From positions 43,667-107,666 of the forward strand of contig JAJRRT010000025.1 in the NCBI GenBank assembly GCA_024279255.1: a stretch of 64,000 nt of DNA. Reading direction: 5' to 3'. The DNA is from Deltaproteobacteria bacterium. Its GTDB lineage: Bacteria > Desulfobacterota > Desulfuromonadia > Desulfuromonadales > Geopsychrobacteraceae. Made by a program: the position numbers and the translations under genes. Of the stretch, positions 44,281 through 54,527 are shown one piece after another (the stretch's first letter is position 1; every line of letters begins with the position of its first letter). The notes beneath the pieces are model-generated. The model saw only the letters and a list, made by a program, of their open reading frames with translations. It searched no databases and had not been told where the DNA came from.

Positions 44281-46128
44281 ATGAATAAACTACCCTACAA
44301 ATCAATCCCAGCCATGCTCCGCAACAGTGCGGAAAAACATGCACAGCGGTCGGCGATCAGCTACAAAAAATCTGGAGAGATTATCACTCTCAGCTATGCC
44401 GAATTTTACCAACGAGTCCTGATGGCTGCTCGCGGGTTGCGCCGTGCCGGGATGTCTCCAGGCGACCGGGTTGCAATTTTTTCTGAAAATCGCGCGGGTT
44501 GGGCAATTTCAGACCTCGGGATACAGTCCGCTCGCGGTATTACCGTACCGATATATGCAACTAACACTGGGGAGCAAGCTGCCTACGTTATCAATCACAG
44601 CGGGGCACGAATCGTCTTTGTATCTACCCGTCAACAATACGAAAAGCTCCTCGCGGTCCGCGATCAGCTTGAAAATGTGGACTTGGTCGTCTCCTACGAA
44701 AGCTTTATCGGGCTCCGTGAATTACCGGTTTATTCTCTCTATCAATTGTCCGAAGTTTCTTATCCGCTGACCGACAAAGAACAGCAGGAGATTGAAGGCT
44801 GGATCGACATGGTCGAACCTCAAGATCTGATCACGGTGATTTACACCTCGGGAACCACCGGTACCCCCAAGGGGGTTATGCTCAGCCAGTCCAACATGGT
44901 GTTCAATGCCTGCGCTGGCTTGAAGAAACTTGAAGGGCTTGATCCTTCCGAGGTGTTCCTCAGCTTTCTGCCGCTCAGCCACGTGCTCGAACGCACTGCC
45001 GGTTACCACGGAGCGCTGATGTCAGGCTGCCATATCGCCTTTGCCGAAAGCGTCGATAAGGTGGTCGAAAATATCCTCGATTTTCGTCCCACCATCATGG
45101 TCAGTGTGCCGCGCCTCTTTGAAAAAATCTACTCACGCATCTACGAAAACGTTCATCAATCCAGCGCACTAAAACGCAAACTCTTTCATCGTGCGGTGCG
45201 CCGTGGCCGCGAGTACACATTGCTACGCTACATCGAGCCTGGTCCGATCAGTTTCTTACTCCGTCTGGAACACAAAATTCTTGATCGTCTGGTTTTCAGC
45301 AAAATTCGCGCACGCTTTGGTGGTCGACTGCGCTACTTCATCTCTGGCGGTGCTCCCCTCGACAAAACGATTAACGAATTTATGTGGACCATCGGCATCC
45401 CGACCTTTGAAGGCTACGGACTCACTGAAACCAGCCCGGCGATCGCACTTAACGCTCCCTGGCGTGTGCGTTTCGGCTCAGTCGGAACCCTGCTTGAAGA
45501 GACCGAGGCCAAACTCGCCGAGGATGGCGAACTGCTACTAAAAGGGCCGCAAATCATGAGCGGCTACTATAACGACCCACAGGCCACGGCAGAGACGTTT
45601 GAGGATGGATGGTTCAAGACTGGTGACATCGCAAAGATTGACGAGGATGGTTATATCTTTATTATCGATCGCAAGAAGGAGATCATCATCACTGCTGGCG
45701 GCAAAAACATCGCTCCACAAGCGGTTGAAAATGAACTCCGCCTCGACAAGTTCATCTCACAGGCCTACGTTTTCGGGGACCGAAAACCCTACCTGGTCGC
45801 GCTACTGACACCCAATATCGATCGCATTCTTGAGTTCGCCAAGGGCAGAAAAATTCCTTATCTCGACACCAACGAACTGGTCAACAGCAGCCGGACCCTG
45901 GAGCTATATTCCGAGCGGGTCGCAGAGGTCAATAAACATCTCCCTTCTTATGAAACAATCAAAAATTTTGTTCTGTTGCCACACGAATTTTCAATTGAAG
46001 GCGGCGAACTGACCCCAACCATGAAGATGAAGCGTAAAGCCATCTATGAAAAATATCGTGACAAAATCGAAGGTCTCTACCATGACCAAAGCGTCACGGC
46101 ACCAACCCCCAAAGGAGAAGAATCATGA
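44281..46128 (+). CDS. Long-chain acyl-CoA synthetase (AMP-forming)
   Basis: A 615-aa adenylate-forming ligase (FadD15/ACSL-like) that activates fatty acids to CoA thioesters. The ATP motif is VIYTSGTTGTPKGVML, the fatty-acid/ATP region FEGYGLTETSP, then DGWFKTGDIAKIDEDGYIF and the hinge/C-terminal motif DRKKEIIITAGGKNIAP. The stop overlaps the next start by four bases, so it is the first gene of the beta-oxidation operon. Confidence 0.95.
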   Translation: MNKLPYKSIPAMLRNSAEKHAQRSAISYKKSGEIITLSYAEFYQRVLMAARGLRRAGMSPGDRVAIFSENRAGWAISDLGIQSARGITVPIYATNTGEQAAYVINHSGARIVFVSTRQQYEKLLAVRDQLENVDLVVSYESFIGLRELPVYSLYQLSEVSYPLTDKEQQEIEGWIDMVEPQDLITVIYTSGTTGTPKGVMLSQSNMVFNACAGLKKLEGLDPSEVFLSFLPLSHVLERTAGYHGALMSGCHIAFAESVDKVVENILDFRPTIMVSVPRLFEKIYSRIYENVHQSSALKRKLFHRAVRRGREYTLLRYIEPGPISFLLRLEHKILDRLVFSKIRARFGGRLRYFISGGAPLDKTINEFMWTIGIPTFEGYGLTETSPAIALNAPWRVRFGSVGTLLEETEAKLAEDGELLLKGPQIMSGYYNDPQATAETFEDGWFKTGDIAKIDEDGYIFIIDRKKEIIITAGGKNIAPQAVENELRLDKFISQAYVFGDRKPYLVALLTPNIDRILEFAKGRKIPYLDTNELVNSSRTLELYSERVAEVNKHLPSYETIKNFVLLPHEFSIEGGELTPTMKMKRKAIYEKYRDKIEGLYHDQSVTAPTPKGEES

Positions 46129-48512
46129 GGCAGATCAATAAAGTTGCCGTTTTAGGCGCAGGTGTCATGGGCGCCACGATCGCCGCTCATCTAGCCAATG
46201 CCGGGCTCGATGTGCTGCTGCTCGATATCGCACCGACCAGCCTGCTCCCCGCCGAAGAGGCCGCCGGACTGACTCTCGAAAGCCCGCAGGTCCGTAACCG
46301 TATCGTCATTAACGGTCGCGAAGGCCTGAAAAAGATGAAGCCAGCGCCGCTCTACCTGCCACAGTATCTGCAGCAGATCGAAATCGGCAACCTCAGCGAT
46401 GATCTTGCTCAACTCAACAGTTGTGACTGGGTGGTTGAAGTCGTCATCGAACGGATGGATATCAAGAAGAGTCTGCTGACCAGTCTGATCCCGCATCTGG
46501 CCGAAGGAGCGATCCTCTCGACCAACACCAGCGGCCTGTCGGTCAACGAGATGGCTGAGGTGCTGCCGCCAGAAGTGCAGAAAAACTTCCTGGTCACCCA
46601 CTTTTTTAATCCGCCACGCTACATGCGCCTGCTCGAAATCGTCCCCTGCGCGAAGACTGATCCCAAGATTGTCGCCGGGATGTCCGATTTCATCAGCCGA
46701 CGGTTGGGCAAGGGCGTGGTCTACGCCAAAGATACCGCCAACTTCATCGCCAACCGCATCGGGGTTTACGCCATCTTCAAGGGGATGGAGCACATGCAGG
46801 AGATGGGCTTGACGGTGGAAGAGGTCGACAGCATCGCCGGAACCGCTACCGCACGCCCCAAATCGGCGGCTTTTCGCACCGCCGATCTGGTCGGCATCGA
46901 CACCCTGGTCCATGTCGCCAACAACTCATACGAATATCTGCCCAATGACGAAGAGCGGGACGTCTTTAAGATTCCGTCTTTTATGCAAAAAATGGTCGAA
47001 AAGGGCTTGCTCGGCAACAAGAGCCGTCAGGGTTTTTACAAGATGGATAAGTCTGGCGGTAAAAAACAAATTTACTACTACGACTACAACGATGGTGAAT
47101 ACAAGCCTGCCGCAAAACCGAAGTTCGCCTCGGTCCAGGCGGTCAAAATGATCGACGACCCGGCCAAAAAGATTGCGATGATGATTGCGCCCGGGGACAA
47201 AGGGAGTGAATACGCCTGGCGCACCTTGCGCGACAGTCTGATCTACACCATCAATCGAATCCCCGAGGCTGCCGATGATGTGGTTAACATCGACAACGCC
47301 ATGAAGTGGGGCTTTAACTGGGAAATCGGCCCCTTCGAAATGTTCGACGCCATCGGTGTCAAGAATTTCGTCAAACGCTGCGACAAAGAGGGTATCACCT
47401 TCCCGGAAAGTCTCCGTAGCATCGAGAGTTTCTATCGTTTCAACGAATCAGGAATCAAAGAGTATTTCGACCTGAGAACCAACAGCTATCAGCCAGTCGT
47501 TCAGGCGGCCGGGATCATCAATCTGCAGATTCTCAAAAAAGCCCAGGGAGTCGTCGAAAAGAACTCCGGCTCCAGCCTGCATGATCTGGGCGATGGAGTC
47601 TTCGGTCTCGAATTTCACTCCAAGATGAACTCGATCAGCGGCGATATTCTGGCCATGACTCAGAAGGCAGTCAAACGCGCAGAAGCTGAAGGCGTTGGCT
47701 TGGTGATCGGCAACCAGGGGACCAACTTCTCGGTCGGGGCCAACCTGATGCTGATGGCCGTCGCTCTGGCCGAAGGTGCTTATGACGACATCAACATGAT
47801 GATCAAACAGTTCCAGAAGGCGACCATGTCCCTCAAATTGGCCAAAGTGCCGGTGGTGGTTGCACCCTTCGGCATGACCCTGGGTGGCGGATGCGAATAC
47901 GCCCTGCACGCCTCGGCAATCAACGCTTCAGCCGAAACCTATATGGGTCTGGTCGAAATCGGTGTTGGCTTGCTGCCAGCAGGTGGTGGCACCAAGGAGA
48001 TGTGCCTGCGCGCCGTCGAACAGGCCGCCCACACCGGCATCGACGTCACCCCCTTTATCTTCAAATACTTCCAACAAATCGGCATGGCCAAGGTTGCCAT
48101 GGGCGCGGCTGAACTCTACGACATGGGTTACATGCGCCAGGCCGACAGCATCACGATGAACCCCGAACGTTTGATTGCTGATGCCAAACAGAAAGTTATG
48201 GGGATGGCCCCCAACTTCCGACCACGCCGCGCGGCAGTCAACGTCCCGGCACCGGGACGCAGCATTGCAGCCAGTATCAAGAGTCAACTGTGGAACATGC
48301 AAGCTGGCGGCTTTGTCACCGAATATGAAATGGAAGTCGGCGGACTGATCGCCGATATTATCTGCGGGGGCAACGTTCCGGCTGGCACGCCGATATCTGA
48401 AGACTATCTATTACAGCTTGAGCGCGAAGGTTTCCTCAAGCTCTGCGGTAACAAAAAAACCGTCGAACGGATTCAAAACATGCTCAAAACCGGCAAGCCA
48501 CTGCGGAACTGA
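46125..48512 (+). CDS. fadN: 3-hydroxyacyl-CoA dehydrogenase/enoyl-CoA hydratase (FadN-like)
   Basis: A 795-aa bifunctional beta-oxidation enzyme. The order is dehydrogenase first (NAD site VAVLGAGVMGATIAAHLANA, LSTNTSGLSV, HFFNPPRYM) and the hydratase/isomerase domain last (about 500-700, VGANLMLMAVAL and APFGMTLGGGCEYALHAS). This is the reverse of E. coli FadB and matches Bacillus FadN (about 790 aa). It overlaps the ligase gene (ATGA). A thiolase and an acyl-CoA dehydrogenase follow, as in the fadN-fadA-fadE operon. Confidence 0.93.
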   Translation: MRQINKVAVLGAGVMGATIAAHLANAGLDVLLLDIAPTSLLPAEEAAGLTLESPQVRNRIVINGREGLKKMKPAPLYLPQYLQQIEIGNLSDDLAQLNSCDWVVEVVIERMDIKKSLLTSLIPHLAEGAILSTNTSGLSVNEMAEVLPPEVQKNFLVTHFFNPPRYMRLLEIVPCAKTDPKIVAGMSDFISRRLGKGVVYAKDTANFIANRIGVYAIFKGMEHMQEMGLTVEEVDSIAGTATARPKSAAFRTADLVGIDTLVHVANNSYEYLPNDEERDVFKIPSFMQKMVEKGLLGNKSRQGFYKMDKSGGKKQIYYYDYNDGEYKPAAKPKFASVQAVKMIDDPAKKIAMMIAPGDKGSEYAWRTLRDSLIYTINRIPEAADDVVNIDNAMKWGFNWEIGPFEMFDAIGVKNFVKRCDKEGITFPESLRSIESFYRFNESGIKEYFDLRTNSYQPVVQAAGIINLQILKKAQGVVEKNSGSSLHDLGDGVFGLEFHSKMNSISGDILAMTQKAVKRAEAEGVGLVIGNQGTNFSVGANLMLMAVALAEGAYDDINMMIKQFQKATMSLKLAKVPVVVAPFGMTLGGGCEYALHASAINASAETYMGLVEIGVGLLPAGGGTKEMCLRAVEQAAHTGIDVTPFIFKYFQQIGMAKVAMGAAELYDMGYMRQADSITMNPERLIADAKQKVMGMAPNFRPRRAAVNVPAPGRSIAASIKSQLWNMQAGGFVTEYEMEVGGLIADIICGGNVPAGTPISEDYLLQLEREGFLKLCGNKKTVERIQNMLKTGKPLRN

Positions 48513-48539
48513 TTAAGAATTTAACGGAGGATTAAATAG

Positions 48540-49712
48540 ATGAAAACAGCATATATACTCGCAAGCTACCGCACCCCAGGTTGCCGGGCAAACAAAGGAA
48601 AGTTCAAGGACATACGTCCTGATGACCTGGCTGCAGTGGCGATGGCTGGCCTTATTGAACGCACCGGCATCGATCCGGCCAGTATCGAAGATGTCATCCT
48701 CGGCTGTGCCTTCCCCGAGGCGGAGCAGGGGATGAACGTTGCGCGCATCGCTGCCATGAAAGCTGGAATTCCCTATCAGGTCCCGGCGCAAACCATCAAC
48801 CGCTTCTGCTCCTCGGGCCTGCAATCAATTGCGCTGGCTGCCGAGCGGATCATGACCGGTTTCGCCGACTGCATTCTCGCCGGTGGCGCCGAATCGATGA
48901 CCACGGTACCGATGGGGGGCAACAAGTACAGTGCCAATCCCGGACTTGTCGCTGATTGGCCTGAATCTTTCGCTTCCATGGGCGTAACCGCCGAACTGGT
49001 TGCCGAGAAGTACGATATTGATCGCCCCGCTCAGGACCAGTTCGCCGCTGCCAGCCATCAAAAAGCCGCAGCAGCGATTGCAGCCGGACGGTTCACCGAT
49101 GAGATCATTCCGGTTGAGATCGAACAGACCGCTATCGTCAAAGGAAAGGCCCAGAGTAAGACTGAAATGGTGACTATCGACGACGGCGTACGTGCTGACA
49201 GCACCGCCGAAGGGCTGGCCCGACTCAAACCGGTCTTCAAACTGGGCGGCAGTGTCACCGCCGGGAACTCCTCACAGATGACCGATGGTGCCGCGGCAAC
49301 CCTGGTGGTCTCCGAAGACTATCTGAAGAAACTCAAACAAGACCCGCTGGCCCGTTTTGTCGCATTCGCCGTGCGTGGTGTGCCGCCCGAATTGATGGGG
49401 ATCGGACCAATCGAAGCAATCCCGGCGGCACTCAAGATGGCTGGTCTCAAGCAGGAGCAGCTCGACCTGATCGAACTCAATGAGGCCTTTGCTGCCCAAT
49501 CTCTGGCGGTGGTCAAGGATCTCGGCCTGAACCCGGAGATTATCAACGTCAACGGCGGCGCCATCGCCCTGGGTCACCCGCTGGGTTGCACTGGCGCAAA
49601 ACTGACCGCCACCTTGCTGCACGAGATAAAACGCCGCCAGGGGAAATACGGCATGGTTTCGATGTGTATTGGTGGTGGCATGGGCGCGGCTGGAATTTAC
49701 GAACTTCTTTAA
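48540..49712 (+). CDS. fadA: Acetyl-CoA acyltransferase (beta-ketothiolase)
   Basis: A 390-aa thiolase for the last step of beta-oxidation. The nucleophile Cys is in NRFCSSGLQSIA, followed by GGAESMT, the NEAFAAQ motif, GGAIALGHPLGCTGA with the catalytic His, and the second Cys in CIGGGMGAAG. The ribosome site AACGGAGGATTAAATAG precedes ATG 48540. It is 28 bases after the FadN-like gene. Confidence 0.95.
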   Translation: MKTAYILASYRTPGCRANKGKFKDIRPDDLAAVAMAGLIERTGIDPASIEDVILGCAFPEAEQGMNVARIAAMKAGIPYQVPAQTINRFCSSGLQSIALAAERIMTGFADCILAGGAESMTTVPMGGNKYSANPGLVADWPESFASMGVTAELVAEKYDIDRPAQDQFAAASHQKAAAAIAAGRFTDEIIPVEIEQTAIVKGKAQSKTEMVTIDDGVRADSTAEGLARLKPVFKLGGSVTAGNSSQMTDGAAATLVVSEDYLKKLKQDPLARFVAFAVRGVPPELMGIGPIEAIPAALKMAGLKQEQLDLIELNEAFAAQSLAVVKDLGLNPEIINVNGGAIALGHPLGCTGAKLTATLLHEIKRRQGKYGMVSMCIGGGMGAAGIYELL

Positions 49713-49742
49713 CCCTAATTAAATAGACAGAGCGAGGCAATC

Positions 49743-51521
49743 ATGAGCAAGCAATTAAAAAAAGGTGGCGAGTTTCTTATCGCAGAAACGAAATGCAGTG
49801 AAATCTTCACCCCCGAAGATTTCAGTGACGAACAGAGACAGATCGCCGAAACCACCAGTGATTTTGTTGAAAACGAAATCTTCCCAAAGATTGAGGAGAT
49901 CGAGGCTGGTCAATTCGATCTGGTCGTCGAAGGGATGAAAAAATGCGGTGATCTCGGCCTGCTGATGATCGACGGTCCCGAAGAATACGGCGGCCTCGAA
50001 CTCGACAAAGCGACCAGCATGTTGGCCGCCGAAAAGATCGCGCCTGCAGGGTCTTTCTCTGTCGCCTATGCCTGCCACACCGGCATCGCCACTCTGCCAC
50101 TGGTCTACTACGGCACCCCCGCACAGAAAGAGCAGTATCTCGAAAAGCTGTTAACCGGTGAATGGATGGGCGCCTACTGCCTGACCGAACCGGGGAGCGG
50201 TTCCGATGCGTTGGGCGCGCGCTCAACAGCCATTCTCAGTGAAGATGGCAGTCACTACGTTCTCAACGGGACCAAACAGTTCATCACCAACGGCTCATTT
50301 TCTGACCTCTACACGGTCTTCGCCCAGGTCGACAAAACTAAATTCACCGCCTTTCTGGTCGAGCGGACTTTCGAGGGGCTGGAGATCGGGGCCGAAGAGA
50401 AGAAATTGGGCATCAAAGGATCCTCGACCACCCAGATCGTTCTGAATAATTGCAAGGTTCCGGTTGGAAATGTTCTCGGTGAAATAGGCAAGGGACACAA
50501 GATCGCCTTCAATGTCCTCAACGTTGGACGCTTCAAGCTTGGCGCGGCGGTCACCGGTGCGGCCAAGTACGCCCTGTCGATCGGGATTAAGTACGCCAAC
50601 GAGCGCAAGCAGTTTAACACCCCGATCGGCAAATTCGGTGCGATTGGTGAGAAGATCGCCAACCTGCAGGCTGAACTCTTCGCCGCAGAATCGTTGACCT
50701 ACCGTCTGGCCGGTCTGCTCGACGAAAAACTCGCGACAATCGACAAGTCGGTCGACAACTACTACGACGAGTACATGAAGGGGATTGAGGAGTACGCCCC
50801 CGAATGCGCCATCGCCAAAGTCTATTGCTCCGAGGCGCTGGCCCATGTCGTCGACGAAGTCGTCCAGATCCACGGCGGCTACGGCTTTACTGCCGATTAC
50901 CCGGCCGAGCGCTTCTACCGGGATGAACGGATCAATCGGATCTTTGAAGGGACCAACGAGATCAACCGCTTGCTGATTCCGGGGATGATTCTCAAGCGTT
51001 CGATGAAGGGTGAACTCCCTCTGCAAGCCGAAGCGATGAAGGCCTTCGAATCACTGATGACACCAAGCTTCCCCGATCTCGACGAGGAGGATCCCTTCGC
51101 CGCCGAGAAGGACCTGCTCAAGAATCTCAAGACCCTCTTTCTGATCCTGGCTGGTGCCGGAGTACAGAAATATATGGAGAAGCTTGCTGAACAGCAGGAG
51201 ATCCTGATGGCGGCGGCCGATGTCACCATCCAGATTTTCGCCATTGAAAGCGCCGTTTTGCGAGCTGAAAAGGGCTATGCTCAGGCGAGTGAGAAACGCA
51301 AGGCACTGCTCAAAGCGGCAGTCAAGGTTTGCACCTTCAACGCCACCGAGATCGCCGGGACCGCCGCCAAGCGTGGTGCCTTCTATGTTGAAGAAGGCGA
51401 CACCTTGACCATGATCCTCTCCGGTGTGCGCCGCTTTGCCAAGTACGATGCCAGCGGTCTGATGCAGGCCACACGCCTGCTCGCCAGCAGCTCCCTCGAA
51501 GAAGAGAAGTACCTGTTCTAG
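49743..51521 (+). CDS. fadE: Acyl-CoA dehydrogenase (FadE-like)
   Basis: A 592-aa flavoprotein acyl-CoA dehydrogenase. The core shows YCLTEPGSGSDALG (FAD/substrate), IKGSSTTQIVL, YANERKQFNTPIG and the C-terminal QIHGGYGFTADYPAERFYRD then FEGTNEINRLL. About 190 extra C-terminal residues are typical of the long acyl-CoA dehydrogenases related to Bacillus FadE. Electrons would pass to ETF, and etfB begins at 63309. The ribosome site AGCGAGGCAATC is modest. Confidence 0.94.
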   Translation: MSKQLKKGGEFLIAETKCSEIFTPEDFSDEQRQIAETTSDFVENEIFPKIEEIEAGQFDLVVEGMKKCGDLGLLMIDGPEEYGGLELDKATSMLAAEKIAPAGSFSVAYACHTGIATLPLVYYGTPAQKEQYLEKLLTGEWMGAYCLTEPGSGSDALGARSTAILSEDGSHYVLNGTKQFITNGSFSDLYTVFAQVDKTKFTAFLVERTFEGLEIGAEEKKLGIKGSSTTQIVLNNCKVPVGNVLGEIGKGHKIAFNVLNVGRFKLGAAVTGAAKYALSIGIKYANERKQFNTPIGKFGAIGEKIANLQAELFAAESLTYRLAGLLDEKLATIDKSVDNYYDEYMKGIEEYAPECAIAKVYCSEALAHVVDEVVQIHGGYGFTADYPAERFYRDERINRIFEGTNEINRLLIPGMILKRSMKGELPLQAEAMKAFESLMTPSFPDLDEEDPFAAEKDLLKNLKTLFLILAGAGVQKYMEKLAEQQEILMAAADVTIQIFAIESAVLRAEKGYAQASEKRKALLKAAVKVCTFNATEIAGTAAKRGAFYVEEGDTLTMILSGVRRFAKYDASGLMQATRLLASSSLEEEKYLF

Positions 51522-51536
51522 CCAGAAAGAAATAAA

Positions 51537-51556
51537 GGGGCAGGTCATCCTGCCCC
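51537..51556 (+). other. Intergenic hairpin between fadE and the MBL hydrolase gene
   Basis: GGGGCAGG and CCTGCCCC form a perfect 8-bp stem with a TCAT loop. No T run follows, so processing or partial attenuation is more likely than termination. It separates the core beta-oxidation genes from the accessory genes. Confidence 0.5.
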
Positions 51557-51569
51557 ACAAATACTCAAT

Positions 51570-52508
51570 ATGATTAAGCAACATACCATAACCACCCCCT
51601 ATATGGTCGGCGATGTGCACTTTTACAGCGCCAGACTTGAGGGGGAACTGGTTCTCTTTGATACCGGCCCTCTGACTGATCAAGCCTGGCAAATGCTTGA
51701 GACGGAAATTGATCTGGCCGATCTACGCCATGTGTTTATCACCCACTGTCATATCGACCACTGGGGGAATGCTGCACGCCTCGCCGATGAAACTGGCGCG
51801 ACACTCTATCTTCCACAGCGCGATGCTGACAAGATTTCCCACCACCAACTCCGCATCCAGGGGATGATGGATGTAATGCGGGGCTATGGCTTCGACCAAG
51901 CCTATCTCGATGAGCTCCGCAGCGAAATAGATAGTGACTCAACCTTTCCACCATTTCCGCAGCAGTATCAGATCGTTGAAGAATCGCCTGTCCCGCAGAG
52001 GCTCGGGATCGAAGTGCTACCTTGCCCGGGCCATTCTCAGAGTGATCTGGTCTATCGCGTCGGGGATCAGGCCGTCAGCGGTGATGTCTTGCTGCGCGGC
52101 ATCTTCCAGTCTCCACTGCTCGACATCGACCTGCAAAGCTTCAATGGTCGCTTTCACAACTACCGAGCCTACTGCACCAGCATCAGCACTCTTGTCAGCC
52201 TGCGCGATTGTCAGATTCTACCCGGCCATCGCTATAGCATTGAATCGGTTGACGAAACCATTCTCTTTTATCTGCGCAAACTGATCAGCCGCGCGATTCG
52301 ACTCAAGCCCTATGCGAAAGAGCAAAACATCGCCGCCCTGATCGAACGCCTCTTCGCCGACCGTCAGCTCCCTCTCTTTGGTCTCTACCTAAAAGCCTCG
52401 GAGATCATTTTCATGCAGGATTTGCTGGCCGAGCCACAACGACTGAGACAGGTCCTCGAAAACGCCGGTCTCTTCACAGCGCTGGCCGACGATTTCAGCA
52501 ACCTTTAA
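51570..52508 (+). CDS. Metallo-beta-lactamase-fold hydrolase
   Basis: A 312-aa MBL-fold protein. The metal-binding motif is THCHIDHWG (HxHxDH), then PGHSQSDLVY, a DVLL Asp, and the last His in LPGHRYSIE. The C-terminal ~100 residues are helical, as in the glyoxalase-II-like subgroup acting on thioesters. Its place between an acyl-CoA dehydrogenase and a dienoyl-CoA-reductase-like gene suggests an acyl-CoA or other thioester substrate. That is inference. Confidence 0.85.
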   Translation: MIKQHTITTPYMVGDVHFYSARLEGELVLFDTGPLTDQAWQMLETEIDLADLRHVFITHCHIDHWGNAARLADETGATLYLPQRDADKISHHQLRIQGMMDVMRGYGFDQAYLDELRSEIDSDSTFPPFPQQYQIVEESPVPQRLGIEVLPCPGHSQSDLVYRVGDQAVSGDVLLRGIFQSPLLDIDLQSFNGRFHNYRAYCTSISTLVSLRDCQILPGHRYSIESVDETILFYLRKLISRAIRLKPYAKEQNIAALIERLFADRQLPLFGLYLKASEIIFMQDLLAEPQRLRQVLENAGLFTALADDFSNL

Positions 52509-52523
52509 GTGAAAGAGATAAAA

Positions 52524-54527
52524 ATGAGTGATCCGCTATTCTCACCTTGGGAACTTGGTCCCCTGCAGCTTAAAAATCGCATCCTGATGCCAGCCATGCA
52601 CCTGAATATGGCCGATGACTATCAGGTCACCGACAAACTCTGTGCCTTTTACGCCGCACGCGCGCAAGGGGGAGCCGGCCTGATCGGCGTCGGTTATGCC
52701 AGTGTCGATCTGCTCGCCGCCCATATCGGACATATCGGCGCCCACGACGACCGCTTCATTCCCGGTCTGGCGCGCCTCGCCGCCACAATCCATGCAGGTG
52801 GCGCCAAGGCCTTTGTCCAGCTTAATCATGCCGGACGTTACAACCACTCGATGTTGACCGGTGGCCTGCAACCGGTCGCGCCCTCGGCGGTCCCCTCGCG
52901 CCTGACTGGCGAAACTCCACGTGAATTAACGGAAGAAGAAATCATCGAAATGATCGCTGCCTTCGCAGCCGCCGCACAACGTGTCGCAACCGCCGGGTTT
53001 GACGCGGTTGAGGTTTTGGCTGGCACCGGCTACATCATCAGCGAATTTCTTTCACCTTTAACTAACAAACGCGAGGATCAATGGGGTGGTTCTCTCGAAA
53101 ACCGCATGCGCTTCGGGCTGGAAGTGATCAAGGCGGTCAAACAGACCAGCGAACGACCACTGCTGGTCCGAATCAACGGCAACGACTTCATGCCCGGCGG
53201 GATCGGTCGCGAAACCCTACAGCAGTTCGCCTGTGAACTGGAGAAAGCCGGCGTTGATGGCTTGAGCATCAATGTCGGCTGGCATGAAGCACAGATGCCA
53301 CAGATCGTCACCAAGGTCCCACGCGGCGCCTTCGCTTATCTGGCACGTAACATCAAGGACCAAGTTCAGATCCCGGTAGTTGCCGGACATCGCATCAACG
53401 ACCCTGAGACTGCGCGTGAGCTGATCGGGCAGGGCTGGTGTGACGCGGTGGCGATGGGGCGCGCACTGATCGCCGATCCCGAGCTGCCGAACAAGGCCGC
53501 AGTCGGAAACGAACGACAGCTGGTACATTGTGTCGCCTGCGGACAGGGATGTTTCGATGCCCTGTTCAAATTTCAGCAAGTCGAATGTCTGTGCAACCCA
53601 CACGCCGGGCACGAAGATGAAGAGATCTCCCCAGCCTCAACCTCGCAGAGGGTTCTGGTGGTCGGTGGCGGTGCGGGCGGCATGAGCGCGGCGCTCTCTG
53701 CAGCTCAACAGGGTCATCAAGTCACTCTGTGTGAAAAGTCGGCTCGGCTCGGTGGGCAACTCGATCTGGCTGGTGCGCCACCAGGACGGGAAGAGTTCGG
53801 TGTCCTGGCTCAAGATCTGGCACATCAGATCGCGGCAGCAGCAATCGAAACCCGCCTTGAAACAACTGTCAATACCGAGCTACTCAAGCAGATTCGACCA
53901 GATCACGTGATTCTGGCGACCGGCGGCAAACCGCTAGCACCAGCCATCCCCGGCAGTGACCTTCCGCATGTGGTGCAGGCTTGGGATCTGCTGCAGCAAA
54001 AAGCGACCGCCGGCAAGCGCGTGGTGGTGATCGGTGGCGGCGCAGTCGGCATCGAAAGTGCTCTGTTACTCGCCGAAGAAGCGACCCTGCCAGCCGAAAC
54101 CCTCAAATTTCTGCTCGTCCATCGCGCCGAAGATCCTGAAGAACTCTATCGCCTCGCCACCCAGAGCAATCGTGAGGTCTGCATCGTCGAGATGATCGAC
54201 AAACTCGGTCGCAACTTCGGCAAGACCACACGCTGGACTATGCTGCAGGATCTGGAGCGCTATGGTATCAAGAGTCGCACCAAGGTCAAGGTGACGCGAA
54301 TTACGACAGAAGGGGTGATGCTAGAAAGCGCAAAAGGAGCAGGGAATGAGGAACTTCTCCCTGCCGATACCGTGATACTGGCGATCGGCACCCGCGCTGA
54401 AAATCCGCTGCAGAGCATCTGTGAAGAGTTGAACATCCCGTGCACCACCATCGGTGATGCACACAAACCGGCGATGGTCTTCGACGCCGTACACCAGGGG
54501 CACAAAGCCGGACAGGAGATCGCATGA
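52524..54527 (+). CDS. FadH-like 2,4-dienoyl-CoA reductase family flavoprotein
   Basis: A 667-aa Old-Yellow-Enzyme fusion. The N-terminal FMN TIM barrel (1-365) includes FVQLNHAGRY and AVAMGRALIADPEL. A [4Fe-4S] cluster follows with CVACGQGCF and VECLCNP, then FAD- and NAD(P)-binding domains (VLVVGGGAGGMSAALSA, VVVIGGGAVGIESALLL). This is the 2,4-dienoyl-CoA reductase (FadH) architecture for unsaturated fatty acids. Related enoate reductases share it. The ATG at 52524 with AAAGAGA upstream is chosen over a GTG at 52509. It overlaps the next gene (ATGA). Confidence 0.88.
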   Translation: MSDPLFSPWELGPLQLKNRILMPAMHLNMADDYQVTDKLCAFYAARAQGGAGLIGVGYASVDLLAAHIGHIGAHDDRFIPGLARLAATIHAGGAKAFVQLNHAGRYNHSMLTGGLQPVAPSAVPSRLTGETPRELTEEEIIEMIAAFAAAAQRVATAGFDAVEVLAGTGYIISEFLSPLTNKREDQWGGSLENRMRFGLEVIKAVKQTSERPLLVRINGNDFMPGGIGRETLQQFACELEKAGVDGLSINVGWHEAQMPQIVTKVPRGAFAYLARNIKDQVQIPVVAGHRINDPETARELIGQGWCDAVAMGRALIADPELPNKAAVGNERQLVHCVACGQGCFDALFKFQQVECLCNPHAGHEDEEISPASTSQRVLVVGGGAGGMSAALSAAQQGHQVTLCEKSARLGGQLDLAGAPPGREEFGVLAQDLAHQIAAAAIETRLETTVNTELLKQIRPDHVILATGGKPLAPAIPGSDLPHVVQAWDLLQQKATAGKRVVVIGGGAVGIESALLLAEEATLPAETLKFLLVHRAEDPEELYRLATQSNREVCIVEMIDKLGRNFGKTTRWTMLQDLERYGIKSRTKVKVTRITTEGVMLESAKGAGNEELLPADTVILAIGTRAENPLQSICEELNIPCTTIGDAHKPAMVFDAVHQGHKAGQEIA